Shown: piece by piece, positions 63,184-64,000 of the stretch
Position numbering within the stretch: the first letter of the stretch is position 1
Layout: the number at the start of each line of letters is the position of its first letter
The notes under the pieces: generated by a model
What the model was told of the DNA's origin: nothing
The model's input: only the letters and a program-made list of their open reading frames with translations
Databases searched by the model: none
Made by a program: the position numbers and the translations under genes
From: Ignavibacteria bacterium
GTDB lineage: Bacteria; Bacteroidota; Ignavibacteria; Tepidaquicellales; Tepidaquicellaceae
Reading direction: 5' to 3'
Assembly: GCA_028714695.1 (NCBI GenBank)
Contig: JAQTLX010000004.1
Location: 1 to 64,000 of the forward strand
Length of the DNA: 64,000 bases

Positions 63184-64000
63184 CAACTGATTCGTTTAAT
63201 TGCAACTATTGTTCTGTCGTCAGAGTATTTGCCGTGAGCGGAATATTTCTGAACATCTTCAATGATTTTTTTAACCATGAATTCGGGAGAAGAATTCTTG
63301 TGAAGCAATATTAGATTTTTTAATCGGTCTTCGCCGTAAAACTCAAATTTATGATTTGTCGCTTCCACAATACCGTCCGTATAAAGAATAAGAAAATCGC
63401 CTTTTTCTATGTACTGGCTGTCGAGATAATATTCCTGATTCGGGGACGGACCCAGCACGGGACCGGTTGATTCAAGGCTTAATATTTTATTCTCGGAATT
63501 TTTCAGCATGAACGGAGAATTATGCCCCGCGTTCACATACACACAAAGTCCTTTTTTATCTTTATATATTTCACAAAGAAATAATGTAACGAAACGCTCG
63601 TCAGGAAAAGTTTCGTTTACGAGGTTGCTGATTTTCTTTATCAATGTTGTAAATCCAACATCATAACTTACACCCATTTTAAGCGCGCCAGATACATACA
63701 GAGCCTGAGCCGCTGCGGATATTCCCTTTGAAGCGGCGTCCCCTATTACAATGCACAGTTTATTGTTATCGGCAATATTAATGTAATCAAAGAAATCCCC
63801 TCCGACAATTTTATCGGGCATCGATAATCCGAATATTTCGTAGTTCCCGAATTTGTATGCATGTTCAGGAAGGATGCTCCTTTGAATCTCGCTGGCTTTT
63901 TCAAGATCGGAAATATTTTCATTGGCTTTTCTCTCAATTTTTTTGGAGCGTATAATGGAATTAAGAGTTACTCCGATTATGTTCAAAGCATAGATGAATT
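63183..64000 (-). CDS. SpoIIE/RsbU-type PP2C serine phosphatase (N-terminus beyond window)
   Basis: At least 272 residues visible; the frame stays open to the window edge, where FIYALNIIG looks like the end of a membrane helix, so the protein is probably a membrane-bound phosphatase. Linker with coiled coil (KANENISDLEKASEIQRSIL), then PP2C domain: VGGDFFDYI, IGDAASKGISAAAQ, VNAGHNSPF, LYTDGIVEA, DDRTIVAIK. Acts on phosphoserine in anti-sigma antagonist-type switches in known cases. A TTG at 63986 is not the likely true start. Confidence 0.88.
   Translation of the reverse strand, partial: FIYALNIIGVTLNSIIRSKKIERKANENISDLEKASEIQRSILPEHAYKFGNYEIFGLSMPDKIVGGDFFDYINIADNNKLCIVIGDAASKGISAAAQALYVSGALKMGVSYDVGFTTLIKKISNLVNETFPDERFVTLFLCEIYKDKKGLCVYVNAGHNSPFMLKNSENKILSLESTGPVLGPSPNQEYYLDSQYIEKGDFLILYTDGIVEATNHKFEFYGEDRLKNLILLHKNSSPEFMVKKIIEDVQKYSAHGKYSDDRTIVAIKRIS

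Overview
The window is AT-rich bacterial chromosome of the Fibrobacteres-Chlorobi-Bacteroidetes group, most likely an Ignavibacteria-type organism. Evidence: (i) seven secreted proteins end in the type IX secretion (T9SS) sorting domain with the box N-Y/F-P-N-P-F-N-P followed by an Ig-like fold and a terminal (M)xLxK; (ii) many starts lack a Shine-Dalgarno and sit behind A/T-rich leaders, and one promoter matches the Bacteroidota -33 TTG / -7 TAnnTTTG pattern; (iii) gene content (LptF/G, MlaE, Omp85, complex I, glycine decarboxylase) is that of a diderm respiring heterotroph. The phylum call is an inference from these traits.

Layout. 1-5.3 kb is accessory: the tail of an unknown protein, interspersed palindromic repeats, a MITE-like element with perfect 18-bp terminal inverted repeats, a single-chain restriction-modification enzyme without helicase domain, and an exported choloylglycine-hydrolase-like amidase. 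5.9-10.8 kb: gcvP, an AT-rich repeat array, a membrane protein with a duplicated start region, and a PAS protein. 10.9-20.4 kb is an export block: T9SS subtilase, lipocalin-like protein, Asp-box propeller, then a three-gene secreted unit. 20.5-25.9 kb is an envelope operon (CoA-binding protein, DUF2723 membrane protein, single-POTRA Omp85 barrel, rsmE, beta-barrel). 26.0-30.7 kb: di-haem cytochrome lipoprotein, nuoL and nuoK (a detached fragment of complex I), LptF/G permease, DUF3467. 30.9-37.6 kb: PfkB kinase, recO, HtrA protease, two T9SS proteins (one hardly more than the sorting domain), thioesterase, and a homologue of archaeal cyclic 2,3-diphosphoglycerate synthetase. 37.7-47.1 kb runs leftwards: TPR protein, T9SS protein, nuoI, CorC-like transporter, mlaE, tRNA-Val(CAC), pyrC, FAH hydrolase, parA-like gene, valS. 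47.2-56.0 kb runs rightwards: PNP, tatD, DUF4190, dut-rsmI, purM, lysine 6-aminotransferase, fur, feoAB. 56.0-60.7 kb runs leftwards: rpsU, hpt, ftsH, a CTP-dependent lipid kinase, ychF. The end holds a T9SS protein, a secreted TPR protein and a PP2C phosphatase cut by the window edge.

There is no CRISPR array, prophage, rRNA or complete insertion sequence. The most interesting points are tRNA-Val sitting in one apparent transcription unit with valyl-tRNA synthetase, an orphan T9SS sorting domain, a bacterial cDPG-synthetase homologue, scattered complex I genes, terminators that abut the start codons of fur and dut, and a strong palindrome in front of feoAB. I did not find a clearly new multi-gene system; the best candidate for unexplored biology is the secreted unit at 16.3-20.4 kb.
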